DNA of 64,000 nucleotides from positions 434,001-498,000 of the forward strand of contig JAZGTN010000225.1 in the NCBI GenBank assembly GCA_037783415.1. The letters run 5' to 3'. This document shows positions 1-11,520 of the stretch, one piece after another. The DNA is from Leptasterias polaris (taxonomy: Eukaryota; Echinodermata; Asteroidea; Forcipulatida; Asteriidae). The notes beneath the pieces are model-generated. The model was not told the origin of the DNA, ran no database searches, and worked only from the letters and a program-made list of their open reading frames with translations. Numbering within the stretch: the stretch's first letter is position 1; every line of letters begins with the position of its first letter. Made by a program: the position numbers and the translations under genes.

Positions 1-350
1 TGTGATTCCCTTTTGGTGTCTATATAAAATTATGTGCAACACCTAATTTTAACACCACAGTTTTGCAGTGTGCTGCGATCTAGACGAATCATCTATCAGA
101 TGGACTGTGGATTTCTCCAGGCTTGTCATAGTTGCCCTCCTACCATCATCCTATTTTGTGTGTACATTGGTATTCTGTTTTATTGGGCTCTATGCTTACA
201 TTTATGTTTCTTGCTCTCTGTTGTTTCTGTTTTGGTGTTATAGTTCTTCGATTTGCCTTTTTGTATTTAATGCATTGTTTTAGTCGAATATATAATAATT
301 AAAATAAAAGGGTGATAGAAAAATGTTGAGTGTGTGTGTGTGAAGGCCAC
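1..350. other. Unassigned left edge
   Basis: AT-rich sequence with two overlapping short hydrophobic open frames (34-243 and 68-283) and an AATAAA-like stretch near 302. No recognisable protein, splice pattern or repeat boundary. I see nothing I can name. Confidence 0.3.
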
Positions 351-1190
351 CATCTTTGGTCATCCATTGTGGTTTTAGTGTTTTCTTTGTAACTGTGTGT
401 GACCTTGATCAACTAAAGAAGCCTATATGCAGTCGACTAAAGTCGCCTATGGGTACGAAAGGTTTTTAAACAGACAAACACAGGCATTTTTATTTTGAAG
501 TTTATACGTTTTATAGTTTGACTGTATATTTTGTTTTGGACAATGAATTTTTATATGATAAATTTACATTTGTGACCATCAGTTCTTAACTGATAATCTG
601 GTATCTTCCGTAGCAATACAAAAATCCACCTTTTGTGATTTAAGCAGTACTTGCTTTTAATTATTGCTAAGCCTGACTGATCGTGACACATTGCCACTAG
701 GTTAAGTCAGTCATATTATTATCGACTTACAAGGCAAGCTGCAGTTTCATGTGCAATTGTACTTTTTATTACCGTGTTTTATATCAAAGAAGAATGCTGG
801 TTGCTTGTATTTTTATACGATTTATAAATGATCAATCTAATTGACATATTTTTATATGATATTACTTTCGTGGGATTTTAATTGATAATTACGGTACATT
901 GAAACATTGTATTCTGGTGGTTGATGTGTTGATTAAATCATTGATAAAATAAATTAGTTTTTGATAGAAGTTTAGTACAGAATGGTTTGATTACTTTATT
1001 ACGTTTAAAGAAATCACAAAAATCAAACTAAGAATTATAATTGACAAATATTTTTAAGACCGCAGAAACCTTTAACCAGAAAGAAATAATGCAATCAGTC
1101 ATAAGGGACGTTTTTTAAACGATAGGTGGCAGCAGATATACAAGGTAAATTTTGTCGAGTTCGTTCGACTAGAGCATCCCCCACTGGGGC
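351..1190 (+). repeat. Distal part of an earlier repeat unit (diverged)
   Basis: Matches, with divergence, the distal part of the later units: about 13370-13608 plus 15702-15990 downstream of gene 1, and about 41035-41590 downstream of gene 2. Shared landmarks are the block around GTGACCTTGATCAACTAAAG, the block GATGTGTTGATTAAATCA and the block GGCAGCAGATATACAAGG. This implies the duplicated region extends left of the window, where an earlier Ig gene copy would be expected. No gene is seen inside. Confidence 0.7.
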
Positions 1191-1199
1191 TCAAACTCT

Positions 1200-1870
1200 G
1201 CTTGAAATGCTACAGTTTTTAGGAAATGAGTGCAACAATTAGTCTTGTCATCACTAGTGATAAGATCCGATGTTTGAAAACAGTGAAAACATTTAATGCG
1301 GGTGTCACTGTTTTCTCATGAGCTTAAACTTTCACAGGTTTGTTATTTCATGAATGTTGGGTCACATCAAGTGTGAATACTGGTCTTTGGCAATTACCAA
1401 CGTTTTTTACACCCCCTTTAAAATTCGGCTTTCACGAGCGGCTTTCACGAGTTTAAAGTGCCGACAGTTATACAGTGCTATTATACAATATTGGAGTTTA
1501 AAGGCCCAATTAGCTATCTATTGCAATTTGTCCAAATGATCAATATTTCACGTGTTATTTCCATTTGACTGTACCCAATAAATGCTGCGTATTTCTAACT
1601 TTCGTGTTCACTCAAAGCTCTTGCATTGATCCAAACTAATTCGTTCTTACAAACTTTTCAAGTAATTTCAAAAGGCTGTTTGGTTTCATGGCATGGAATT
1701 TGCAGAACAACAACAAAGGACTGTGAAGAAAATGATTTTCAGTATAACGATGAGAATTGTGGCAGGAGTGAAACTTTTGGGATGTTTAAAAAACGTTGTG
1801 TTGTTTGCAACAAACACACCAGTCAAACTCTGATATTTCATCAAAACTCATAGATTTTTTTTAGAATAAT
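1200..1870 (+). repeat. Rearranged unit fragments
   Basis: Bases 1200-1400 resemble 40150-40660 (the part before the conserved TGTTGGGTCA block), and 1520-1870 resemble 12700-13060 and 39400-39740 (CCAATAAATGCTGCGTATTT block). In the later units these two fragments lie in the opposite order, so this part of the left unit is rearranged. Short frames here are not conserved as protein between copies. Confidence 0.55.
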
Positions 1871-2530
1871 TTTTATTAAGGTCTTGTTTGTTAATAAAAC
1901 CCTTTCCATTATAAGCAAGAAAGAATTCTTAGCAACCATGTTTTTGTGAGGTAACCTGAGGATAAGCTGTTAGATTTGTTCTCAACTTGTACAGGGTTTT
2001 GATGTTTTTAAAGGAAATGTATTTATAAATGGAAATAAAAGAGTGTTACTCGTCTTAAACGCCTGTTTGAAACCTTTGCGGGGTTGTCCGTACGGTGCGA
2101 TAAAGGGCCTCACCTTCTTTATCGCACGGCCACGACCCTGGGCGCTTAAAGACCTCGCGCTTATTTTTTATTCCCTTCCTGCTGTTTTCAACCGATCGGT
2201 TTTCATATTTTACAAGATTAGTAAATAAAATCATTGTTTTGCATTGCTAAATTACTTAAAACGAAAGAATTAAACTCTGTTTTTGGAGCATTTTAAACTG
2301 GCTGCAAGGAGCACTGAATATGAGGAAGATTTTCTCTTGCCTTCTTCATGTGTTTTTTATATTTATATATATATTTTTGTTTTTCCCCTGTCTGCTGTTT
2401 GTCTGTCTGCTCAGTGTTGTATTGTCCTTGTTTGTTTGTTTGTTGGGGTGTTGGGGTGTTTGTTTGTTTGTTGTTTGTTTACTTGTTTGGTTGTCTTTTG
2501 CTTTTAAATCTTTAATGTTCCTATTGTAAA
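1871..2530. other. Intergenic, no gene seen
   Basis: Low-complexity T-rich and TTTG-rich sequence with a GC-richer patch at about 2070-2160 that contains a short inverted repeat (GATAAAGGGCC with its near complement downstream). No coding region or named element recognised. Confidence 0.35.
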
Positions 2531-2535
2531 AACTT

Positions 2536-2786
<251 letters not shown>

Positions 2787-2787
2787 T

Positions 2788-5545
2788 ATCGGAAACTAAC
2801 CGTCTTATTTTTGCAGGGGCAGTTGTAGTTGGGGAAAAGTTAGGGGTGAAGGCGTCACAATCAAATCAAGATAACAGTACACCATGGTGGAAACGTCGGC
2901 TGGAGGGTCAAATTAAAGACTTGCGAAAAGATCTCAGTAGAATAGAACAAACGAACAAGGGTTTATTGAAAGATTCAGACTTGAGGAATACAATCATGAC
3001 AAAGTACAATATCAAACGTAAGGGGGTAAGTGTTGTAATAGAGGATATTAAGCAAAGAGTTAAGGCTAATGCTGCAAAAGTGAAGAGGTATGACGACAGG
3101 GTAAGGCAATTTCACCAGAATAGGTTATTTAACACCAATCAGCGTCAGTTGTTTAAGGAATTGGATGGAAAGGCTGACAGCACGCAGGCGGGCCCAAGAC
3201 CAAATGAGGCCAAAACTTTCTGGGGTGGAATTTGGGACCAACCAGTACAGCACAACCGACAAGCGGAATGGCTAGTGGATGTGAAAGGTGAATTGACAGG
3301 GGTACAACAGCAAGAAGGGTTCCAGATTGACGTGGACAAGATAAAGAGACAGGTAAAGAAAGTACCAAATTGGAAAGCCCCGGGTCCGGACCATGTGCAT
3401 GGGTACTGGTTGAAGAACTTCCGTAGTTTGCATGAGCGAATGGCCCTACAATTGCAAGAATGTCTAGTACAGGGTAAGGTCCCATCTTGGATGACTGAGG
3501 CAAAAACGGTTTTGATCATGAAGGATGTCAAGAAAGGTAACATTGCCAGTAATTATAGACCAATTACGTGCTTACCTGTCATGTATAAACTCTTGACCAG
3601 TATAATTGCAGAAGACCTCTATCGCCATATGGATGACCAGCAGTTGTTTCCGGAGGAGCAGAAAGGCTGCAAGAAGCGATCCAGAGGTACGAAGGATCAA
3701 CTTATCATCGATAAGGCTGTACTGAAGGACTGCAGGAGCAGAAAGACTAATTTGGCAATGGCGTGGATCGACTACAAGAAGGCGTATGACATGGTATCGC
3801 ACACATGGATAATGGAATGTCTGGATATGGTTGGAGTGGCTGATGCAGTAAAATGTCTTCTAGATGAGAGCATGAAGACGTGGCGGACAAATCTGACAGC
3901 CAACAACGAAGGTCTGGGCAAGGTATGGATAAGAAGAGGTATTTTCCAAGGTGACTCTCTGTCTCCGCTGCTGTTTGTCCTTGCACTGATGCCACTGTCG
4001 ATGATTCTGAGGAAGGTGAGTGCAGGTTATGTACTGAAGAAGGACGGATGTAAGATCAACCATCTGCTTTTTATGGACGATTTGAAGTTGTTTGCAAAGA
4101 ATGAGGCAGAGATAGATTCCTTGGTGCAGACCGTCAGAATTTTCAGCGATGACATCGGGATGCAGTTCGGCCTGGAAAAATGTGCCTCAATGACCATGAA
4201 GAGGGGAAAGAGGATACATTCCGATGGCATCGCTCTGCCAGATGGTGCACAGATGAGGGCTTTGGGTGAGGAGGAGAGTTATCGGTATCTTGGTGTACTT
4301 GAATCAGACCATGTCCTTCACGAGGAGTCAAAGGTAAGGCTGAAGGCAGAATACATCAGACGGGTAAAGAAATGTTTAAAGTCTAAACTGAACGGGGGTA
4401 ACATGATAAAGGCGATTAACACCTGGGCCGTGTCTTTGATGAGGTACAGTGGGGGTATTATCGAGTGGACTAAACAAGACCTAGATGTCGCTGATAGGAG
4501 GACAAGAAAACTCATGACCATGCATGGCATGCTTCATCCGCGGTCAAATGTTAGTAGACTCTATCTTCCGAGGTCAGAGGGCGGAAGGGGATTGCTGAGC
4601 GTGGCGGACAGCGTTAACATCGAACGCAGGAGTTTGCAGTGTCATGTCGGGAGGTCCGAGGAGAGGTTGTTGAAAGCTGCGCAAAGATATACGAGGACAG
4701 ACGAAGTTGGGCCAAAGGAGTACAAAAGGGTAATGAAAGAGGAAAGGCAACAGGATTGGAGGAATAAACCGCTTCATGGCCGATTCTTGAGATGCACTGA
4801 AGAAGTGGCGAGCGCCAAGTCCTGGAATTGGTTAAGGAGCGGAGAGCTGAAGAAGGAAACCGAGGGCTTGATTACTGCGGCGCAAGACCAATCGCTAAGG
4901 ACAAATGTAATGAAGGCAAGGATAGAGAAAGCAAACGTCTCTCCTATGTGTAGAATGTGTAATAAGGCTGAGGAGACTGTATTTCATATTGTCAGCGAAT
5001 GTAGTAAGATGGCCCAGACGGAGTACAAGGGAAGACATGACAAGTTGGCCAAGGTGATCCACTGGGATCTGTGTAAGAAGTATGATGTCCACGTCACTGC
5101 GAAATGGTACGACCATGTGCCGGAGAAAGTTATAGAGACCGATCAGGTCAAGATCCTCTGGGACTTTAACATTCAGACTGATCATGTTATAGAACATAGG
5201 CGTCCGGATGTTGTAGTCTTAGATAAGACGACGAAGATGTGTCATCTCATTGACATAGCAGTGCCAGGTGACATAAGGGTAGCTTCGAAGGAGTTAGACA
5301 AGATCCAAAAGTACCAAGACCTGGCCAGGGAACTTCGTAAGATTTGGCAGGTGAAAGTGAAAGTAGTCCCTGTGGTGGTTGGAGCACTTGGCACCATTCC
5401 GAAGGCACTGGGGAAACATCTAGATGAAATAGGTACAACTGTGAGGGTAGATCTGTTACATCATCATCATCATCATCCGTCGTCCTTAGACGGAATAGCA
5501 GAAGCAGCTTTAGTTGCTTCCATTATTCTTTCATGGCTAAGTTAA
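2788..5545 (+). CDS. Reverse transcriptase / restriction-like endonuclease protein (5'-truncated)
   Basis: About 920 codons stay open after the AAT tract. The frame also runs through the tract as poly-Asn, so no native start is present. Order of parts: a basic, helical N-terminal linker; a reverse transcriptase region starting near 3380 with a polymerase-type Asp in the motif AWIDYKKAYD and the catalytic FMDD at 4070-4081; a thumb region; a CX2CX8HX4C finger at 4949-5002; and a restriction-like endonuclease with PD at 5204-5209 and the partner Asp at 5252-5254 (PDX14D spacing). This order (RT, then finger, then nuclease) is that of the R2/R4 superclade and differs from LINEs with an AP-type nuclease. 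The lack of stops over 2.7 kb points to a fairly recent insertion. The product would nick target DNA and prime reverse transcription there. Assignment to R4/Dong instead of another clade rests on the AAT target and recollection. Confidence 0.8.
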
Positions 5546-6194
5546 CTCCATTGATGCGCCAAGTCTAGTGGAGTTTGAGGATGCCGTTGGCTGTTCAAAG
5601 AACAGCTCCTCCGCCTCTAGCAGAAAATACTTTCTCCAGGGATCCCTCTACCCCGCTGAGGCTGCCTGAGTTGGTTGAGCTGAATAACAGCTCATAGCCT
5701 GAGCAAACTTGGTTTGAAATCAGAGTTTTCCTTCTCCTAGGTGAGCTGCCTACCATGGCTAACGAGCCCCATCTGCCCGGGTTTAGAATCAGAGTTGTCC
5801 TTCTCATAGATAGGCTGCCTTCCAAGGCTGTCGAGCCCCATCTGCCCGGAGCTTCTGGATATGGCGCCAGATACTCGCCTTCACACCTCCGCCTTCGGTT
5901 CGCAACAGGGATCGGCACATGAAGCCAGGCAGTAGGAGTTTGGTTAGGAGAGGCTATTAGAGACGCTGACCCTATGGGATATTTGTAGAGAGAGGCGGCT
6001 CATTTCCTCACCCTGTCCCGGCCATCCTAACCCTTAGACCCCCTTAGATCTGTTACAGAAGGCAGCACTTTTGGGAACAGCGAGAATCCTGAGAAAGACC
6101 CTTGAGATCTAAGGCTACGGGACGTAGCCCGACTCAAGGAGTTACCGGCACAAAAGAAAATATGATCTTTCTTTTGTAGGCTGTGATGAAATGA
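5546..6194 (+). other. 3' UTR of the R4-like element
   Basis: Non-coding, GC-richer than the surroundings, with an internal near-duplication of about 80 bases (5720-5790 and 5790-5850 share AATCAGAGTT and GAGCCCCATCTGCCCGG). It ends directly in the right-hand AAT tract. Confidence 0.6.

Positions 6195-6241
<47 letters not shown>
6195..6241 (+). repeat. (AAT)n microsatellite, right side of the R4-like element
   Basis: About 15 AAT units after the 3' UTR. It is either the remaining half of the split target or the element's own tail; the two cannot be told apart here. Confidence 0.9.
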
Positions 6242-6243
<2 letters not shown>

Positions 6244-6311
6244 GTTCACAGTATTCATTGACAAGTTACAGTCAAAACCAAGACTGGATCAAAAAATGAG
6301 ATTGCAGTAAA

Positions 6312-6600
6312 AGGGGTGCGGGGCACCAACAGGGAAAAGTTTTGGCTTGGGCACGTGGGGGGAACCATTGGGGCGGGGCACCCAGAGGGAACAATTGAGG
6401 CGGGGCACCCAGAAGGTTGGGGGTGGGGCACCTAGAGAGAACAATTTGGGCGGGGCACCTAGAGGGAACAATTTGGGCGCGGGGCACGTAGAGGGAACAA
6501 TTTGGGCGCCGGGAACCTAGACGGAACAATTTGGGCGGGGCACCTAGAGGGACAGTTAGGCCTAGTACAGGGCACCTATAGAGGGAACGTTTGGGCGGGG
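6312..6600 (+). repeat. G-rich minisatellite, unit of about 27 bp
   Basis: Roughly nine imperfect units built on GGGGCACCTAGAGGG followed by AACAATTTGGGCG. Units vary from about 23 to 35 bases. The G-strand carries several runs of three to five G and could form quadruplexes. It lies about 390 bp upstream of the gene 1 start codon, and nothing like it lies upstream of genes 2-5. Confidence 0.85.
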
Positions 6601-6987
6601 AAATCAGAGGAAAAAGTCGGAGAGGGAGGTGTGGAGAAAGAGAACAAGATTGTTGAGAACTCTACATAACTGCAATTAGAAAGTTCATGCAGTTTTATCT
6701 CAAAGGCTTCAATTAGGTCTTCGACGTAACAGCGATTTTCATGTATCGACAAGTTCAGATCGTATTTATTCTAGCCGCGTCGTGTGCAGAGGTTAAAATA
6801 ACTTTTTAGACATGCAAATGAAATCATTGAAGCGTTGATGTCAACAGTGAAGACGGAAGGAAAGGTAGTAAGCCACTGTGCGTTCACTGTTGAACATCAA
6901 ACAGTGGAGTTTGGAATCGACTTCATGCAGCCCCTAATGGTCTCATAGTTCCCGTTTCTCATTCTGTGTATCAGTAACTAACAAACC
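6601..6987 (+). promoter_or_regulatory. 5' flank of Ig gene 1 with a predicted 5'-UTR intron
   Basis: A candidate donor (AG then GTAGTAAG) at 6865 and a good acceptor (pyrimidine-rich, ending TATCAG at 6974) give a 110-bp intron ending 13 bases before the ATG. Genes 2-5 have an acceptor in the same relative place despite unrelated sequence, which supports it. A perfect octamer ATGCAAAT lies at 6812-6819. No convincing TATA box is seen. The start codon context (A at -3, G at +4) is strong. Confidence 0.5.
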
Positions 6988-9045
6988 ATGGCTGTAAGGT
7001 GTTGGTTGTTGCATCTGCTCCTGCTGTGTGTTTGGTGCTCTATAGACACATATAGAAGCATTACGGCTGATGCACAAAATGTGACAATCACTAAAGCTTC
7101 ACCAATGGGTGATATAGTGGAGGGTGATACAGTACAACTAAGATGTGATGCATTTTACCTGCAATCCAGGCACTTCATTGAGTGGATGAGAGTGGTCATG
7201 TCATCTCATGTGATAATCGCTACTAATGGGACCAGCGTAGACCCGAGATTTACTCTGAATATAACTCATTCTTCGATACAATCTAGGGTGGAGTTTCTTA
7301 TTATCAGTGATGTGCGGAATGTGGATACGTCAACTTACATCTGTAAATTGAGGAATTCTGAAAACATAAACAATGCAGTGATAACCAGAAGCATTTATCT
7401 TACAGTGCTTTACTTCCCATCTGCCACGTACCCCATCTGCATCCCTGATGGTCCTTTTACTGTAAAAGAAGGACCGACAGTAAACATGAGCTGCACTACT
7501 GAGATAGGAAACCCACCAGTACAGATGCAGATTCTTACGACTAGTACTGACTATCCATGGACTTCTATCATAGTTGGTAATAAACAAATGAGGTCATTAA
7601 GTCTGAGTGTAAATGCAAGTAGTCAAGGTGGTTCATATGAATGTAAAATTACATCGACAAGATTCTCAGTCATGGAAGGATCATGCAAGATGGGTCCCAT
7701 AACATTTACCACTATGTCAAGTGATGAACCGACTCAAGTATTAACAACCATCAAGAATGCATCAGCAGGCACAGTAGAAACAAACAGCACACAAACCGAG
7801 ACAACATCAGTTACGATAAACTCAAGTCCAATCACAGACCCAAGTACAGGTTATTCCACACGCCAGCTAACTAGTTCCGACACTGATCTTCCGATTGCCA
7901 TCATAGCAGGAGCCGCTGGTGCTGGTGGTATCTTACTTCTCCTAGTGATAACACTGATCGTACTCTATGCGTGTAGATGTTGCTGCTTCAATGATAAATC
8001 ACGTAGATCATCTTTATGGCTGGCTGACATACCACTAGATGCAACAGCTGAAGACCCAAACACCGACCGTGACATTGATCGTAGGGAACCCATGTCGTCC
8101 ACGAGCATCTACCAGAATGCGACTGACCTTACGACAGAAAACAAACCTGATCCAAGAATGCCACAACAATCTGCCCCAGAACCATCCCACCCTGACACCA
8201 AAGAGATGTCATATAATGACGATGAGGCAGGCTTCATTTCTCCAAGAAAGTTCTCAACTCATTCTCAAAACAATGACCAAGACAGTCCTAGATCTCCCGG
8301 GACTTCAAGCTTTAAATTAACCAGGTCAGATTGCATCACTGACAAGGAAGATGGAGAGCATCTTGGAACAGTAAGGCCCGATGAAGGAGATGCTCCAACG
8401 TATGGAGTGGTGATGAAATCGAATCGAGTCTCACAGGGAAGTGAGAAGAAACCACCGGAGATTACGTCAGATGGGCCAGATCCTTGGGCCAATGCTCCAC
8501 TCAATCAGCATGAGAATATAAATCCAGAATCCAACGAGAATGAGTATGCAGAGATGTCTCCCCTCTCCCATGATCCAGGCCACAGAGGCAAACCAACAGC
8601 TATGGTTAGACCTGTGTCCCACACCCCCAAACCACCCAATGCCACTAAACCTGTCCGAGATCGGCAGTCATCACGCCGTACTGACACTAATCAAGCCCCA
8701 CCAAGTGTTGCCAAAAAGCCCATCAAGAAGTTCAAACCCAAGGAGAGAAATCCATCAGCAGATGAGTTTGGGAATCGAGATAAGACGCCTCTGCCTACCC
8801 CAGTAACACTGAGTGTATCCCCACATCCTCCACCACCACCATCGCCTCTCATTGATCATGAGGAGGGATACATTGAGGAAGGGGGCGACGAGGTACCACC
8901 GGATACCCAGGTACCTCATGAGGCTTATTCAGCCGATGAAGATAACGTAATGTACGCTGAGCTTGATTTGCAATCTGCAACATCTGACGCGATGCCTCAA
9001 CCAGAAGAGGTACAGACATTGTATGCTAGTATCATGAGTAAGTAG
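6988..9045 (+). CDS. Two-Ig-domain transmembrane receptor with ITIM/ITSM-type tail (copy 1)
   Basis: 685 residues, one exon. Parts: signal peptide (about 1-30); Ig-like domain 1 with Cys53, Trp66 and Cys119 in a canonical D-x-S/T-x-Y-x-C setting; Ig-like domain 2 with Cys169 and Cys219; an extra Cys pair, Cys151 and Cys233, flanking domain 2; a Ser/Thr-rich stalk (about 245-300); a transmembrane helix (about 301-328); a CRCCC cluster that may be palmitoylated; and a cytoplasmic tail. Tail tyrosines: Tyr375 in YQNA (YxN, Grb2-type SH2 site), Tyr472 in TYGVV, Tyr520 in YAEM (YxxM, PI3K-type), Tyr656 in VMYAEL (ITIM) and Tyr679 in TLYASI (fits ITSM TxYxxI). The ectodomain is very different from copies 2-5, while the tail is about 90 percent identical. 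The best reading is a cell-surface receptor with inhibitory-type signalling. Ligand unknown; adhesion or allorecognition roles are equally possible. Confidence 0.9.
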   Translation: MAVRCWLLHLLLLCVWCSIDTYRSITADAQNVTITKASPMGDIVEGDTVQLRCDAFYLQSRHFIEWMRVVMSSHVIIATNGTSVDPRFTLNITHSSIQSRVEFLIISDVRNVDTSTYICKLRNSENINNAVITRSIYLTVLYFPSATYPICIPDGPFTVKEGPTVNMSCTTEIGNPPVQMQILTTSTDYPWTSIIVGNKQMRSLSLSVNASSQGGSYECKITSTRFSVMEGSCKMGPITFTTMSSDEPTQVLTTIKNASAGTVETNSTQTETTSVTINSSPITDPSTGYSTRQLTSSDTDLPIAIIAGAAGAGGILLLLVITLIVLYACRCCCFNDKSRRSSLWLADIPLDATAEDPNTDRDIDRREPMSSTSIYQNATDLTTENKPDPRMPQQSAPEPSHPDTKEMSYNDDEAGFISPRKFSTHSQNNDQDSPRSPGTSSFKLTRSDCITDKEDGEHLGTVRPDEGDAPTYGVVMKSNRVSQGSEKKPPEITSDGPDPWANAPLNQHENINPESNENEYAEMSPLSHDPGHRGKPTAMVRPVSHTPKPPNATKPVRDRQSSRRTDTNQAPPSVAKKPIKKFKPKERNPSADEFGNRDKTPLPTPVTLSVSPHPPPPPSPLIDHEEGYIEEGGDEVPPDTQVPHEAYSADEDNVMYAELDLQSATSDAMPQPEEVQTLYASIMSK

Positions 9046-11520
9046 AAGGATCATGGGTGTGGCACTTCGGTTAATTGTGTTCGAAAAATAAGAAATACAC
9101 AGAGAAAACAATTTGCTGCTTTCATATTTGCTATCCTTAAGAATAAACACATAATTTACAAAAGGCAGGCCCATATAACGATTGCTGGTATATTGTTTTG
9201 TCTTCATACAAACTTGCTTTCCACTTTAGCAATCTATCTTTAAAATTTCAAGAGAAGTAAACAAAGCCAATATTTAAATCGGATTTAGAAAGAGCAAAAT
9301 ATTAAATGATAATTACGAGCTTAAGAATTGATTTACCCAAAGTTAGTGATAGTAGTGATAACAATAAACACATGGGCAGGTGTCGTAAGAAACGTAGACA
9401 GAAACAAAATCCGCAGATGTGCATTTTCTGGTTATAATTTAGTTTAAAAGGCCTGTGAATAAAATGAAGGTTACTGCAATGATTATTGTATATAGAAGAG
9501 CCCATGCACACTTTCCCATGTAACCTTGACATACCAGTAGAAAACGAAGGAGGCTTACCAACGAATAATGTTTAATTGAATGTATACTTTATGTTGCTTG
9601 TGTAAAATAATTCAGCGTATATTAAGATTACCAGCGAATAATGTTTGGTTGAATGTTCACCTAATGTTGCTTGTGTAAAATTATTCAGCGTAGTTTTAGA
9701 AATGAAAAATAAAGTATTTGTGTCCTTTAGAAGACAGCGACAGTAACGACTTGAATAACAAAAATAACAAAAAGAATAGTAAAAATGAAATTGATAGAGG
9801 TGACAGGAATACAATCAAAATGCAATAGTTGCATGATTGCACCACCGTCACCCAAAGTATTCCATCACCTTAAATGGAAATTTGACATAAGTTCTTATTG
9901 TTTAAAGAGAGTAAAACATTCATGAAACTGTTGGTGTAACCCGTACGTGGGCCCTTAACTGTAAAAGGGAGAGGATGCTCGTATCTAATACAAACAGGTT
10001 TCTAAAGACTGTTTTATGACTGAAAAGGAATATTTATACTGGCGAATTAGCGGGGGCTAAAAGGAATGGCCTGTACATGTTATTTACTCAAGAATATTGT
10101 AATTGTGCAAACGGCCGGCTGTGTGGAAGTTTGAGTTTTCATTATAAGAAGTGCCCTTTATTCATGAAAAACATCCTTGTCCTTACAATAACGAAGTATC
10201 AGTCTTTAAAAGGTTGGGGTGAGGTGGTGTTGGTTGAAAATCTGTCTCTAGTGGAATGATTTCAGGTTTCAGGCTTCAGGTTTATGATGGAAATTCCAAA
10301 CGATACTTTGGACATTTTTACTACAATGACTGTATTTAAATTATATGTTTTTTTATAAGAAATTATTCAAGTTGCGCAATCAGTTAGCTTTAATATTGGT
10401 GGTTGAACGTTTATTGCTACATTACAAAATATAAATAATAATTGGCAAATATACGAACAATTATATTGAAATGCACCCTTAATGTAGAAACAACGCCCTA
10501 AAGCTGAGAAAACGTAGACAGGCAAAAATACTATTCACAATGATAAAGGTTAACCCCAAAACACATGTGAGGACTGTGGAGGGAGGACTAACAGCCAGTC
10601 TAGATTTAGTTGTTTATTTAATTACACACCTTGTTTGAGGTATATATAACTATATCCATTATAAGATTAAATTCTTAAGTATTGTTTTTTTTTTCTGTTC
10701 GTAAGTCATATTTTAATCAGAAGAATAATTATTGGTAGCTTGCATACGATCAAATGGTTATCATGGGTTAAAACCGTGCCCAATATGAAGTCAAAAACTA
10801 TTGCTTACTAAAATGTCCAAGGAAAACTAAGTAGAGGGACACAATCATGGTGTTTTGGCTGGTAACCTTTTCAGATAACCATTATTTCTTATTACATCGA
10901 GTCATGGTAGTACTTTATAAAACTATTTAGCACAAAAATTAGCTAAGCACAGAAAAATATCAAAGCGGAGATTGGTTACCAGCCAAGGTACTGTGTAACT
11001 CACATGTGAATTACTTATGACTGGTTGTTGCAGCTTATATCAGCTTCATGTAATAAGACACAGGGCCGAACTTTATAGAGCTGCTTAAGCACAAACAATT
11101 TCTTAAGAACTTTCTGCAGAGCAAAGAAAAAGCAAAAACCAGTCACAGGCGGTAAATGCGGAAAGCATTTTGGCGGGTTTTATTGCGGTAGACAGAAATA
11201 ATTTGTGCTTTTCTGTAATTTTTGCTTCATGTAATAAGGCGCAGGGCCTAACTTTATAAAGCTTGTTAAGCACAAAATTGTGCTTCTAATCTACTCGTTA
11301 TGCTTAAGTAGCTCTAGGAAATTTGATCCCGATTTGATTATGTTAAAGTTCTAAAAAAAATGTATAACAGGTTTTGTATAGTAGGTTCACACCAACTGAC
11401 ACTTTTTATATTGAGTTGTTATGAAAAAAGCGTGAAAATGTGAAGTAATGATCGTTCAAGAGAAGTTCTTGTTTTGCATTAAGCCAGAACTGTAAGAACC
11501 ACATATTGCCTAAGTTGTAG
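9046..11520 (+). other. 3' UTR and downstream flank of Ig gene 1
   Basis: AATAAA at 9142-9147, 97 bases after the stop, is a likely poly(A) signal and is kept in all five copies. The flank aligns with those of genes 2-4. It has a single TTAA at 9321-9324 where genes 2-5 carry a MITE (empty site). Two AT-rich repeats of about 40 bases occur at 9560-9690 (around CGAATAATGTTT and AATTATTCAGCG). MITE-like fragments with GCTTAAGCACAAA ends occur around 10860-11330. No second gene recognised. Confidence 0.7.

Larger units (their letters stand above)
2787..6194 (+). mobile_element. 5'-truncated R4/Dong-like non-LTR retrotransposon
   Basis: A 3.4-kb insertion bounded on both sides by AAT repeats. 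It contains one long open frame with reverse transcriptase, a CCHC finger and a restriction-like endonuclease, then about 650 bases of 3' UTR. Elements of the R4/Dong group are known to use TAA/AAT microsatellites as targets, which fits. The N-terminal DNA-binding fingers expected of a full-length element are missing, so this copy is truncated at the 5' end and unlikely to move by itself. Confidence 0.8.

Noticed and set aside
34..283. Two overlapping hydrophobic short frames at the left edge
   Set aside because: T-rich sequence gives hydrophobic residues by composition. No start context, splice sites or homolog recognised.
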